64,000 nt of DNA from contig NZ_QOHG01000018.1 in the NCBI RefSeq assembly GCF_003319125.1, positions 1 through 64,000 on the forward strand, written 5' to 3'. A model generated the notes under the pieces. That model did not search any database and was not told where the DNA came from. It saw only the letters and a program-made list of their open reading frames with translations. A program made the translations under genes and the position numbers. Source of the DNA: Blastococcus sp. TF02A-26 (lineage in GTDB: Bacteria; Actinomycetota; Actinomycetes; Mycobacteriales; Geodermatophilaceae). Below, in pieces: positions 48,490 to 56,125 of this stretch; within the stretch, counting starts at the first letter, position 1, and each line of letters begins with the position of its first letter.

Positions 48490-49137
48490 GTGAGTACCCG
48501 CCGCCGTGCCACCCCCGTCCCGGTCCTCGTGGCCGCCGCACTGCTGCTGGTGGGGTGCGCGACCGAGGAGGACCCCGAGCCGACGGGGGCGACGGGGTCG
48601 GCCGGCAGCGGGACGTCGTCGTCCGCCGCCTCGAGCACGACCCCCGGGTCCGAGGCGTCCGGGAGCGACGCGGGGGAGGACCCGAACGTGCCGACGTTCC
48701 CGTCCGGCGTCGGCAGCGCCGAGCAGGCGGCGTCGGCCGACGCCCTGGTGACGGTCACCGACGTCCGGACCGGGGAGCACGACGGGTTCGACCGCGTCGT
48801 CTTCGAGGTCGACGGCGAAGGGGTCCCGGGCTGGGACGTCCGCTACGTCGACGACCCGACCCAGGAGGGCAGCGGCGACCCGGTGGACGTGGCCGGGGCC
48901 GCCGTCCTGCAGGTGCTCGTGAGCGGTGTGGGGTATCCGTTCGACACCGGCGTCGACCCCTTCGTCCCGGACGGACCGGTCCCCGGACCGGGGGCGGCGG
49001 TCACCGAGGTGGTCGTGGGGCCGACGTTCGAGGGCGTCACGCAGGCCTTCGTCGGGACGGCGGGGGAGTCGCCGTTCCGTGTGTACCTGCTCGAGGGGCC
49101 GACGAGGATCGTGGTCGAGGTCGCGCACCCGGGCTGA
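48490..49137 (+). CDS. AMIN-like domain lipoprotein
   Basis: A 215-residue lipoprotein: basic n-region, hydrophobic core and lipobox LLVGC near residue 23, a Ser/Thr/Gly/Glu-rich linker to about 80, then an AMIN-like beta domain with the pattern TDVRTGEHDGFDRVVFEVDGEG and a closing FRVYLLEGPTRIVVEVAHPG. AMIN-type domains bind peptidoglycan or guide envelope proteins. GTG 48490 has GGGAGG upstream. Position next to tRNA genes gives no clue to role. Confidence 0.85.
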   Translation: MSTRRRATPVPVLVAAALLLVGCATEEDPEPTGATGSAGSGTSSSAASSTTPGSEASGSDAGEDPNVPTFPSGVGSAEQAASADALVTVTDVRTGEHDGFDRVVFEVDGEGVPGWDVRYVDDPTQEGSGDPVDVAGAAVLQVLVSGVGYPFDTGVDPFVPDGPVPGPGAAVTEVVVGPTFEGVTQAFVGTAGESPFRVYLLEGPTRIVVEVAHPG

Positions 49138-49143
49138 GACGGC

Positions 49144-49473
49144 TCAGTTGAGGCTGGCGCTCAGCTTCACCTCGTCGTCGGACACGGAGGTGCACTCCAG
49201 CGCCAGGCCACCGACCGAGAGGCTCTCGCCCTCGGCGCAGGAGGCGCTGGCGCCGCCGACGCTGATCGAGGCGCGGCCGTTCTCCACGTTGCCGAGGCTG
49301 ATCGTCGGCCCGATCGGCAGGTCGACCTCGGCGCCGTCCCCGCTGAGGGTCACCGTGCAGGAGTTGCTGTCGCAGGAGAAGTTCTCGCTGGTGAACGAGC
49401 AGCCGGCCAGGGACAGCAGGCCGAGGCCGCCGGCGAGCACGGTGCCGGCGAGGGCGTTCCGGGACGTCGTCAT
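49144..49473 (-). CDS. Small lipoprotein, unknown family
   Basis: A 109-residue lipoprotein with lipobox LSLAGC near residue 25. The mature part is short, beta-rich and acidic, with four further cysteines in pairs (FSCDSNSC and SCAEG...LEC), probably two disulfide bonds. No family recognised. It converges on the AMIN-like gene with six bases between stops. The next gene upstream on this strand is the metallophosphoesterase, whose stop is 23 bases away, so the two may share a transcript. Confidence 0.7.
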   Translation of the reverse strand: MTTSRNALAGTVLAGGLGLLSLAGCSFTSENFSCDSNSCTVTLSGDGAEVDLPIGPTISLGNVENGRASISVGGASASCAEGESLSVGGLALECTSVSDDEVKLSASLN

Positions 49474-49496
49474 GTCCCGAGCGTAGGGCGGCCGGG

Positions 49497-51077
49497 TCAC
49501 CCGCCCGGGGACGTCGGCGCGGTCGAGGTGCCCCCGTCGGTGCCCCCGTCGACGTCGTCCCCGTCGCCGCCCTCGCCGGTCTCCTCCGCGCCGACCAGGG
49601 TGCGCACGATGGTCACCTCGGTCTCGCCCAGCCCGCCGAGGGTGATGTCGTCGTAGCCGGTCAGCCGGCCGGTGGCGCGGTCGAAGTAGAGGACCGTGCA
49701 GGTCAGCGGCTCGGGGTACTCGCCCTGCAGGCCGCGCAGGCCCGCGCCGCCGGTCGAGCCCTGCACCATGAGCAGGGTGCCCTCGTCGAGGGTGGAGACG
49801 TCGCGGTCGTGGGTGTGCCCGGCGAGGACCAGCGGGACGACCCCGTCGAGCGGCGGCGCCTGCTTCGGGTCGTGCACCATCGCGATGGCCGGGGGCTCCG
49901 GCTGCTGCTCGGCCACCTCGGCGAGCTCCTCCCCGGTCTCCTCCAGCGACTGCGTGTCGCCGGTGGCGTCCTGGTCGGGGGTGAACCGGGGGTCGGGGGC
50001 GCCGACCACGGTGATGCCGGCGACGGTGACCGCGGTGTCGTCGAGCACGGTCGCGTTCGGCTGCGAGGCCACCAGCCCGGCCGTGGTGGCCGAGTCGTGG
50101 TTGCCGCGGATGTACACGTAGGGGACGCCCAGCCCGCCGATCGAGGAGATCGCCTGGTTCTCCGGCTGGCTGCCCCAGTCGGTGATGTCCCCGGTGTCCA
50201 GGACGCCGTCCACCCCGAACTGGTCGACGACCTGGCCCATCAGGTCGAAGCCGGCCGGGTTGAGGTGGATGTCGGACACGTGCAGCAGCGCGACGGTGTC
50301 GCCGTCCCCGCCCGGCGCGGGCAGCGCGGACAGTGCGCCGTAGAGGGTGCTCACGTTGCCGACCAGGTCCTCCAGCGAGGCCCGGTAGGCGTCGAAGCGG
50401 GCGACGATGTCCTGCGCGTCGCCGATCAGGCTGGGCGCGTTCACCAGCAGTCCGGTGTAGGTCGGCTGCGCCAGCGCCTCGGGCCGCCAGGTGGCGGCGC
50501 CCAGCCCGGCCGCGCCGCCCAGGACGGCGACGACGGTCCCGGCCGCGACGAGGGGCTCGCGCCACCGCAGCCGGTAGACCGCCAGCGTGAGGAGGACGGC
50601 GCCGCCGACCGCGCCGAGCGAGGAGCGCACGGCCAGTTCGGTGACGGCGTCCCCGATGTCGTCGGTGATCCGGTCGACCAGGCTGTCGAACCGGCGCGGG
50701 TCGTCCACGAGCGCCTGGATCCGGCGCTCGTCGGCCCGCTGCAGTTGCACCTGGAGTCCGAGCGGCCCGTCGTAGGCGTCGACGTCGAGCGCACCCAGCG
50801 GCGGGATGTCCAGTGCGACCCCGCCCCCGGTGGTGCCCACCGTGAAGCGCGCGTCGAAGGGTCCCAGCGGGGCGTCCAGCCGGCCGAACAGGAGGACGCC
50901 GACGATGGCGCCGGTGAGCGCCACCAGGACGCACACGCCCCAGCGCCCGGCCCGCCGTGCCGCGCGGCGCAGGCGGGCCCGCCGGTCGGGGGTCCCCCCG
51001 GGGATCTCTGCCGGATCGTCGGCGTCCGGAGGGCCGGCCGGGCCGGCCGGGTCGGGCCGGTCGGCCGGAGTGCTCAT
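49497..51077 (-). CDS. Membrane metallophosphoesterase
   Basis: A 526-residue protein with a cytoplasmic Pro/Asp/Arg-rich leader, a membrane helix near 50-72, an extracytoplasmic stretch, a second helix pair near 165-205, and a calcineurin-type phosphoesterase domain (about 260-490). Metal-site motifs are complete: HVSDIHLN, VLDTGDITDWG, YIRGNHDS and LAGHTHDRD. It should hydrolyse phosphodiesters or lipid phosphates at the outer membrane face, but the substrate is unknown. The C-terminal 30 residues are Gly/Asp/Thr-rich and disordered. Confidence 0.88.
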   Translation of the reverse strand: MSTPADRPDPAGPAGPPDADDPAEIPGGTPDRRARLRRAARRAGRWGVCVLVALTGAIVGVLLFGRLDAPLGPFDARFTVGTTGGGVALDIPPLGALDVDAYDGPLGLQVQLQRADERRIQALVDDPRRFDSLVDRITDDIGDAVTELAVRSSLGAVGGAVLLTLAVYRLRWREPLVAAGTVVAVLGGAAGLGAATWRPEALAQPTYTGLLVNAPSLIGDAQDIVARFDAYRASLEDLVGNVSTLYGALSALPAPGGDGDTVALLHVSDIHLNPAGFDLMGQVVDQFGVDGVLDTGDITDWGSQPENQAISSIGGLGVPYVYIRGNHDSATTAGLVASQPNATVLDDTAVTVAGITVVGAPDPRFTPDQDATGDTQSLEETGEELAEVAEQQPEPPAIAMVHDPKQAPPLDGVVPLVLAGHTHDRDVSTLDEGTLLMVQGSTGGAGLRGLQGEYPEPLTCTVLYFDRATGRLTGYDDITLGGLGETEVTIVRTLVGAEETGEGGDGDDVDGGTDGGTSTAPTSPGG

Positions 51078-51132
51078 GTCTCCAGGCTAGGGAGCCCGGA
51101 CCGCTTCCGCGTCCGCCGACGTGGAGCGCGGC

Positions 51133-51606
51133 TCAGCTGACCTGGTCGGCGGGGCGGCCGCGGAAGAGCCAGCGCAGGGCGATGAAGCGCAGGGTGCCGA
51201 TCGTGGCGGTGACGAGCGCGACCAGACCGAACTGCACGTAGGGGTCGTCGGTGTCGCTGACCGCGGTGAGCCAGGCCAGGGCGACGCTGGTCGAGACCAG
51301 GCCGGCGATCGACAGGGCTCCGCCCTCGACCTGGGCGGTCAGGAAGCTGACCCGCTGGCCGGCCCGGAAGGTGAGCCGCCGGTGCATCTCGTTGGCCATG
51401 ACCGAGGTGATGACCGAGCCGATCCAGTTCGCCGGCTGCTCGCCGACGTCGTGCAACAGCACGAAGATGAGCGCGTAGAGGGCGCTCGTCGAGCCGCCGA
51501 CCAGCACGAACCGGCTGAACTGCCCGAGCGTGTCGTCGCCCCTGACCCGGGTGAGGGCGGCCTCGACCCACTCGCCCCGCGGGCGGCAGAGGGTCGGGTG
51601 GCTCAC
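51133..51606 (-). CDS. GtrA-like four-helix membrane protein
   Basis: A 157-residue membrane protein with four helices (about 32-50, 58-80, 93-112, 122-145) in the GtrA pattern: FSRFVLVGGSTSALYALIF, then NEMHRRLTFR after helix 2. GtrA proteins help move lipid-linked sugars or wall precursors across the membrane. GTG 51606 has AGGAGCTGACC before it; an upstream GTG at 51636 lacks such a site. The metallophosphoesterase gene follows after 55 bases. Confidence 0.82.
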   Translation of the reverse strand: MSHPTLCRPRGEWVEAALTRVRGDDTLGQFSRFVLVGGSTSALYALIFVLLHDVGEQPANWIGSVITSVMANEMHRRLTFRAGQRVSFLTAQVEGGALSIAGLVSTSVALAWLTAVSDTDDPYVQFGLVALVTATIGTLRFIALRWLFRGRPADQVS

Positions 51607-51837
51607 GGTCAGCTCCTGGGTGTGCACACGGACAGTTGTCCAGCTTCCTCCTGGGAGCTCCCTGGACGCCAGCGGTATTCCGGCTGCGAACAGCGCCGTC
51701 ACCCGGACGGGGCCCGGGCCGCTGCTCGCTCGTCCTGCATGACACCACGGGGCACTGACGGGAAGCGGTCCCGCCGGCCTGCCGGGCGCGGCGGGACGGG
51801 CGGCTTGCCCCGCGGCCGACGGGGGTAGGGGGCGGCC

Positions 51838-52713
51838 ATGGGTCTGATGGGTTTCCTCGATCGCTGGGCCGACGTCGACACCTTCGACGGGGCGATGGAA
51901 CCGGCGCGCAAGGCCGTCCAGTCGGTGCCGAGTGCGGTCAAGGACGTCCTGCACGGCACGTGGCTGGGCCACTCCCTGCACCCGGTCCTGGTGCAGGTGC
52001 CCGTGGGCAGCTGGGTGTCGGCCGGCATCCTCGACGCCATCCCGGCGATGCGGCCGGCGGCGACGCTGCTCATCGGCACGGGGGTGGCGGCCGCGCTGCC
52101 GGCCGCGGCGACCGGGGCGGCGGACTGGTCGGAACAGGGCACGGGCGTCCGGCGGCTCGGTGCCGTGCACGCCGTGCTGAACACCGCCGCGCTGGGGCTG
52201 TACGTCGGCTCGCTCGCCGCGCGCGCGAAGGGCCGCGGCACGCTCGGCCGGGTGCTGTCCTACGCCGGGCTGGGCCTCGCGGGCGGATCGGCGGCCATCG
52301 GTGGCCACATGTCCTACGCCCAGTCGTCGGGACCGTCGCACGCGGCGACCGCGGCGCGCGCGCTCACCACGGACTGGATCGACCTCGGCCCCCTGGACGA
52401 CTTCCCGGAGGGCCGGCCGGCGCTGCGCACCGGGAAGGGCCACGGCGCGGACGTGCCGCTGGCCGCCGTCCGCCGGGGAGCGCGGGTCGACGTCTTCATC
52501 GGCGCGTGCTCGCACCTCTCCGGGCCGCTGCACGAGGGCACCGTGGAGGAGGTCCGTGGGCACGCCTGCCTGGTCTGCCCCTGGCACGACTCGGCGTTCG
52601 ACCTGGAGAACGGCCAGCCCCGGCGGGGCCCGGCGGCCAACCCGCAGGAGAAGCTCGAGGTGCGGATGGAGGCCGGCCGGGTCATGGCCCGGCTGCCCAG
52701 CCACCAGCGCTGA
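51838..52713 (+). CDS. DUF2231 membrane domain fused to Rieske [2Fe-2S] domain
   Basis: A 291-residue fusion. The N-terminal DUF2231 part (about 35-165) has a conserved GHSLHPVLVQVP His motif and four helices. The C-terminal Rieske domain (about 180-290) has both cluster pairs: ACSHLSGPL and CPWHDSAFD, with a proper CxH...CxxH spacing. The two parts suggest a membrane electron carrier, with DUF2231 perhaps binding heme through its histidines. ATG 51838. The 231-base gap before it shows no clear promoter. The next gene begins 30 bases downstream with its own -10 box. Confidence 0.87.
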   Translation: MGLMGFLDRWADVDTFDGAMEPARKAVQSVPSAVKDVLHGTWLGHSLHPVLVQVPVGSWVSAGILDAIPAMRPAATLLIGTGVAAALPAAATGAADWSEQGTGVRRLGAVHAVLNTAALGLYVGSLAARAKGRGTLGRVLSYAGLGLAGGSAAIGGHMSYAQSSGPSHAATAARALTTDWIDLGPLDDFPEGRPALRTGKGHGADVPLAAVRRGARVDVFIGACSHLSGPLHEGTVEEVRGHACLVCPWHDSAFDLENGQPRRGPAANPQEKLEVRMEAGRVMARLPSHQR

Positions 52714-52728
52714 GGCCGCTGGGGCTCC

Positions 52729-52734
52729 TAGGCT
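52729..52734 (+). promoter_or_regulatory. -10 box of leaderless lipoprotein promoter
   Basis: TAGGCT ends 8 bases before the GTG at 52743. Confidence 0.45.
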
Positions 52735-52742
52735 GCCGCGGT

Positions 52743-53615
52743 GTGAGGCGGACGGCGGCGGCCCTGGCGGTCCTGCTCGCCTGCGCCGGGTGCGGGAGCG
52801 ACGCCTCGCCGTCGTCGTCGGGGACGTCGTCCTCGCCGGGTCCGTCGTCGGCGGCGCTGCGGACCGGAGCGCCGGTGCCGCCGGTCGAGGGGATCGCCGC
52901 GGAGGCGGTGGAGAACCGGACCGACCGAGCCGCCGGCGGACAGGTGCAGGTCAAGGTCAGCGACACCGGCGCGGAGCCGTTCTCGGTCACCTCGGTGGCG
53001 ATCGACTCGCCGGGGTTCGAGCCGCTGCCCGCCGTCCCGGTGACCGCGTCGTTCGTGCCGGGCCGGCGGATCGACCTCCCCACGCCCTACGGCGCACCGG
53101 TGTGCGACACCGCGGCCGAACCGGCCGCGGCCCGGCTGACCGTCGTCCGCCCGTCGGGCGCGGTGGAGGAGCTCCGGGTGCCGATGGCGGCCGAGGTGCT
53201 GACCGTCGTCCACGGCCGGCTGTGCGCCTCGCTCGCGGTCGGCGATCTCGTCACGGTCGAGGTGGTCGACCTCGTCGAGCGGCCGGAGTCCCTCGTCGGC
53301 CGCCTCGTGCTGACCCGCGCCGGGGACGACGAGCGTCCGGTTGTCGCGACCCGGGTGGAGGGGAACGTCCTCTACTCCGCCGACGCGCCGCTGCCGCTCG
53401 AGCTGACCGCTGGGCAGCGCGAGGCCTCGGTGGAGCTCACCCTCACGACCGCCCGGTGCGATCCGCACGCGCTGGCCGACGTCAAGCAGCCCTACCTGAT
53501 GCCGCTGTCGGTCTCGGTGGACGGCGGCGAGGAGATCCCGGTCGACCTGCCGCTGGACGAGTCGCAGCGGGAACTGCTCCGTCTGCTGACCGTGCGCGTC
53601 TGCACGCCGTCCTGA
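52743..53615 (+). CDS. Predicted lipoprotein, unknown function
   Basis: A 290-residue secreted lipoprotein. A very short n-region (Arg-Arg) and an Ala/Leu core end in lipobox ACAGC near residue 19, with a Ser/Gly-rich linker to about 40. The mature part is beta-rich with VQVKVSDTGAEPFSV resembling an immunoglobulin-like fold, and contains four cysteines. I recognise no family. The start lies eight bases behind a TAGGCT box, implying a leaderless message. A strong hairpin follows the gene. Confidence 0.72.
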   Translation: MRRTAAALAVLLACAGCGSDASPSSSGTSSSPGPSSAALRTGAPVPPVEGIAAEAVENRTDRAAGGQVQVKVSDTGAEPFSVTSVAIDSPGFEPLPAVPVTASFVPGRRIDLPTPYGAPVCDTAAEPAAARLTVVRPSGAVEELRVPMAAEVLTVVHGRLCASLAVGDLVTVEVVDLVERPESLVGRLVLTRAGDDERPVVATRVEGNVLYSADAPLPLELTAGQREASVELTLTTARCDPHALADVKQPYLMPLSVSVDGGEEIPVDLPLDESQRELLRLLTVRVCTPS

Positions 53616-53643
53616 GTCGTGGCGGCCGCGCCCCGAATGGAGA

Positions 53644-53684
53644 CCGGCCCGGCCGCCCCGGGGGGAACGGGGCGGCCGGGCCGG
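53644..53684 (+). terminator. 17-bp terminator after the lipoprotein gene
   Basis: Perfect 17-base arms (53644-53660 and 53668-53684) flank a GGGGGAA loop 28 bases behind the stop. Confidence 0.8.
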
Positions 53685-53853
53685 GGCTCGGTGTCCTGCC
53701 GGGCCGGCGCATGCGCGGCTTCTCGGCGGAACGGACATGACGCTATGTAACGGCCGCGGGAACAGCGATCCCCTGACCGGGTGACGGAATCCGTTCGGGT
53801 GCGCTCTGCGTCACCCTCGGTTCGGCTCTCCGGCTCGTGGGCACCGCCGTGGG

Positions 53854-53952
53854 GTGTTCTTCCTCTTCTCGTCCCGACTGGGCTGCCTGGGCTCGCTGCT
53901 CGTCTCCGCGCTGATCACGCTTGTCCTGCTGGTCGCGTTCGACGTCCTCTGA
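53854..53952 (+). CDS. 32-residue single-helix membrane peptide
   Basis: A GTG-started frame encodes 32 residues: FFLFSSRLGCLGS, then one helix LLVSALITLVLLVAFDVL ending at TGA. The N-terminal FLFS-x-RLGCxGSLLVS pattern recalls tiny conserved membrane proteins of actinobacteria, but I cannot confirm it. There is no clear ribosome site. Apart from this frame, the 400-base stretch between the terminator at 53684 and the tRNA at 54085 shows nothing I can name. Confidence 0.4.
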   Translation: MFFLFSSRLGCLGSLLVSALITLVLLVAFDVL

Positions 53953-54084
53953 CGGTCTCGGCAGGGGCCACCTCCCCGGCGTCCTCCGGACGTTGCCGGC
54001 GCGATCCGACCGGCAACGTCGTGGATCCGCCCGCAGAGTGGAGCGGCGGTAGCCTCGGCGCGGGCCGCGTCCACCGCACCCACC

Positions 54085-54157
54085 GGGCCTCTAGCTCAAC
54101 TGGCAGAGCAGCGGACTTTTAATCCGCGGGTTGTCGGTTCAAATCCGACGGGGCCCA
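54085..54157 (+). tRNA. tRNA-Lys (TTT), attachment site of the element
   Basis: A 73-base cloverleaf with acceptor GGGCCTC pairing GGGGCCC, anticodon loop CTTTTAA (TTT) and T-arm GTCGGTTCAAATCCGAC. Discriminator A; CCA not encoded. Phage-type genes begin at its 3' end, so its 3' half is the probable attL core. The matching attR copy is outside the window. Confidence 0.95.
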
Positions 54158-54448
54158 CCCAGCGTCACCATCCGGCTCGGGCACCACCCATTCGGTGGGC
54201 AGGAGCTCGGCCGGCGCGATCCCGAGCGCGCGGGCGATCAGCTCCAGGTCGTCGAGGTCGATCGGCACCTGGCCGTTGAGGCGCTTGCCGACCCAGAAGT
54301 CGTTGCGACCGACAGCACGACCGAGCTCGCGGTTCGTGATGCCGTGCCGGCGAAGCAGGACCCGCAGGTCCTCAGCCACCTGTCCGGCGTAGGTCCGAGT
54401 CGGTCGGCCCGGCACTTCCCGAAGTCGATCACCTTGCAGCAGTCCCAT
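54119..54448 (-). CDS. XRE-type HTH regulator whose 3' end lies inside tRNA-Lys
   Basis: A 109-residue protein with a helix-turn-helix (about 20-85): EDLRVLLRRHGITNRELGRAVGR, then DFWVGKRLNGQVPIDLDDLELIARALGI. It is likely the element's repressor or a Cro-like partner of the divergent gene. The last 12 codons and the TAA stop (54119-54121) are read from the tRNA-Lys sequence, the stop falling across the anticodon loop. ATG 54448 is six bases behind a TAACTT box, so the message is probably leaderless. Its C-terminus therefore depends on the integration site. Confidence 0.8.
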   Translation of the reverse strand: MGLLQGDRLREVPGRPTRTYAGQVAEDLRVLLRRHGITNRELGRAVGRNDFWVGKRLNGQVPIDLDDLELIARALGIAPAELLPTEWVVPEPDGDAGWAPSDLNRQPAD

Positions 54449-54454
54449 GGGTGC

Positions 54455-54460
54455 AAGTTA
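54455..54460 (-). promoter_or_regulatory. -10 box of the leftward HTH gene
   Basis: TAACTT on the minus strand, within GCTAACTTG, ends 6 bases before the ATG at 54448. The same nonamer occurs in opposite orientation at the rightward promoter. Confidence 0.55.
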
Positions 54461-54549
54461 GCCCATAGAGCGCGGGCGCGCCTACCTCCTTGGCTACGCA
54501 GACACGCCGAAGCGGCCACTTTCGGTGGACGCCCGTCAGCCGATAGAGC

Positions 54550-54555
54550 TAACTT
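54550..54555 (+). promoter_or_regulatory. -10 box of the rightward HTH gene
   Basis: TAACTT, within GCTAACTTG, ends 7 bases before the GTG at 54563. The nonamer mirrors the one at the leftward promoter, so one protein may bind both. Confidence 0.55.
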
Positions 54556-54562
54556 GAGCGGC

Positions 54563-54820
54563 GTGATGAGCAGGTCCACAGACCCGGTCGAGCGAGTCGC
54601 GGCCAACGTGCGAGCCGAGCTGGGGCGACAGCGGCGCACTCGCCGGCAGCTCGCAGCGGCGATGAAGTCCGACGAGCACCGCGTCAGCAAGCGGGTCCGC
54701 GGGCTGGTGCCGTTCTCCGCGGACGAGATCGTGCAGGTCGCCCGTTTCCTCGACGTCACCGTCGAGGAGCTCGTCGACCTGCCGCGGACGCCGGTCGGCA
54801 GCACGGCCGGTGCGGCGTGA
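54563..54820 (+). CDS. HTH regulator, Cro/antirepressor-like
   Basis: An 85-residue protein with one helix-turn-helix (about 12-70): RVAANVRAELGRQRRTRRQLAAAM, then HRVSKRVRGLVPFSADEIVQVARFLDVTVEELV. It pairs with the divergent regulator across 114 bases, the usual form of a phage switch. GTG 54563 fits a leaderless message (seven bases after TAACTT); ATG 54566 is the next codon and gives almost the same protein. The stop overlaps the HNH gene (GTGA), so the regulator begins the rightward operon. Confidence 0.75.
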   Translation: MMSRSTDPVERVAANVRAELGRQRRTRRQLAAAMKSDEHRVSKRVRGLVPFSADEIVQVARFLDVTVEELVDLPRTPVGSTAGAA

Positions 54821-55287
54821 ACTCCTCAGCCCTGCCGTCGCGGTTCTGGGCGAAGGTCGACCGGTCGGGCGAATGCTGGCTCTGGACGGGAGCGGTCACG
54901 TCGGCCGGCTACGGGTCCTGGTCCAGCGACGGTCACCGCCTCAGCCCGCACCGGGTGACCTACGAGGCCGTCCACGGTCCGATCCCGGACGGCCTGCAGA
55001 TCGACCACCTGTGCCGCGTCCGTCTCTGCGTGAACCCCCAGCACCTCGAGGCGGTGACCCCGCAGGTCAACGTGCTCCGCAGCGAGGCCCCGACCGCCTA
55101 CCTGGCCCGGCAGACGCACTGCCTCCGCGACCACGAGCTCGCCGGGGACAACCTGCTGATCCAGACCCGGCACGGTCGCCCGGTCGGCCGGGAGTGCCGG
55201 AGGTGCCGGGACGACGCCCGAGCTCGGCGGCGGACCGGTCGCCCGGTCGGCCGGCCGTCCCGCCTCCCCACGGTCGGTGTCGCGTGA
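54817..55287 (+). CDS. HNH endonuclease
   Basis: A 156-residue HNH nuclease of the phage type. RFWAKVDRSGECWLWTGAV opens the fold, and the catalytic HNH motif reads IDHLCRVRLCVNPQHLE (about 66-82). A C-terminal zinc-like set (CLRDHE, CRRCRDD) resembles the HNH variants found in actinophages. In many phages HNH nucleases act with terminase in packaging; here it sits in the early region, so a role in DNA turnover or homing is equally possible. GTG overlaps the regulator stop and its own stop overlaps the next gene. Confidence 0.9.
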   Translation: MNSSALPSRFWAKVDRSGECWLWTGAVTSAGYGSWSSDGHRLSPHRVTYEAVHGPIPDGLQIDHLCRVRLCVNPQHLEAVTPQVNVLRSEAPTAYLARQTHCLRDHELAGDNLLIQTRHGRPVGRECRRCRDDARARRRTGRPVGRPSRLPTVGVA

Positions 55288-56030
55288 CCGCGGACGCGAC
55301 CTTCGGTGACGGGGACTATTTGTCCGAGGCAGGTAGGCGCGAGGTCCTCCGGGCCTCGAGCGCGGCTCGCAGTGAGGTGATCGCGCGACTCAACCGGGTC
55401 GCCTCCGTCTCCGAGACGGTCAGGGACGTAGTCGAGTACTGCCGCCTCGCCGCGCGCGGCCGACCGGAGGTCCGCCTTCTTGAGCGGGCCGCGCTGGCCG
55501 CAGCCGCTCACGAGATCGAGCAGCTGGACCAGGCGGTCGCTCAGTACGAGCGGCTGGACCCGTCCAGCGGCTCGCCGAGCCCAGTCGCCGCCTCTGAGTT
55601 CTGGGCGTGGCTCGACGAGCCGTGGACGCCCGGGTCAGGTCCCCGACGAGAAGTCGGGGATGTGGATGTCCGGCTCGTCGTTGGTGATCGCGACGGGGAT
55701 GCCGCCGCCCATCAGGAAGGCGCTCTCGATGCCGTCGGCGAGTCGGATGTTCCGCCACGCCTGGGTCGCGCTGCCGGCGGCGTTGGTCAGCGCCACGAGG
55801 TCGGTGTGGTTGTGCAGCCGGAAGGAGTCCCCGGCGTAGTGCAACAGGAGCGGCATGAGTCGTCCTCTTCGGTCGAGAGCCCCGGCGCTGGCACGCCGGA
55901 TCGCTCGCGGTCGACCGTAGGGGCGCCCACCGACAGGGCCGGGGTCCCTCTTCGGGCCGGTTCCTCGGTGGGTCGGCGGTCCCGGAGGTTGCTTGCGCGC
56001 CTCCGGGGCCGCTCCACCCGGGCGCGCTGA
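55284..56030 (+). CDS. Unknown helical protein with probable lost stop
   Basis: GTG 55284 overlaps the HNH stop. Residues 1-120 look like a real acidic, helical protein (TVRDVVEYCRLAARG, LLERAALAAAAHEIEQLDQAV, FWAWLDEPW). After about residue 118 the frame runs antisense through a good reverse-strand gene (55635-55856) and becomes Gly/Val/Arg-rich without fold character, ending only at 56030. The natural end was probably near 55640. The stop may have been lost by mutation, or a frameshift is present. No family recognised. Confidence 0.5.
   Translation: MTADATFGDGDYLSEAGRREVLRASSAARSEVIARLNRVASVSETVRDVVEYCRLAARGRPEVRLLERAALAAAAHEIEQLDQAVAQYERLDPSSGSPSPVAASEFWAWLDEPWTPGSGPRREVGDVDVRLVVGDRDGDAAAHQEGALDAVGESDVPPRLGRAAGGVGQRHEVGVVVQPEGVPGVVQQERHESSSSVESPGAGTPDRSRSTVGAPTDRAGVPLRAGSSVGRRSRRLLARLRGRSTRAR
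55635..55856 (-). CDS. 73-residue reverse-strand protein, moron-like
   Basis: The only leftward gene inside the element past the repressor. It encodes LLLHYAGDSFRLHNHTDLVALTNAAGSA, then WRNIRLADGIESAFLMGG and a hydrophilic end. ATG 55856 has GAAGAGGA upstream at good distance. The protein looks folded, with no membrane segment. I recognise no family. Its orientation against the operon fits a lysogenically expressed moron. A -10 box was not clear. Confidence 0.55.
   Translation of the reverse strand: MPLLLHYAGDSFRLHNHTDLVALTNAAGSATQAWRNIRLADGIESAFLMGGGIPVAITNDEPDIHIPDFSSGT
55981..56007 (+). terminator. Hairpin inside the element
   Basis: Eight-base arms CCCGGAGG and CCTCCGGG flank an 11-base loop. 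It could end rightward transcription from the regulator-HNH operon before the next gene block. Confidence 0.4.
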
Positions 56031-56125
56031 CGCCGGCGCCTTGAAGACCAGCGCCGCCCGTTCCCCGGGATCCGACTCCTGGGCGTGCTGAGCGGGCGGC
56101 GCCGACCCCCACCAGGAAGGTTCCC

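Noticed and set aside
54119-54820. Toxin-antitoxin reading of the two small divergent genes
   Set aside because: Both proteins look like DNA-binding regulators and they are divergent, not coupled as toxin and antitoxin; a repressor pair fits better.
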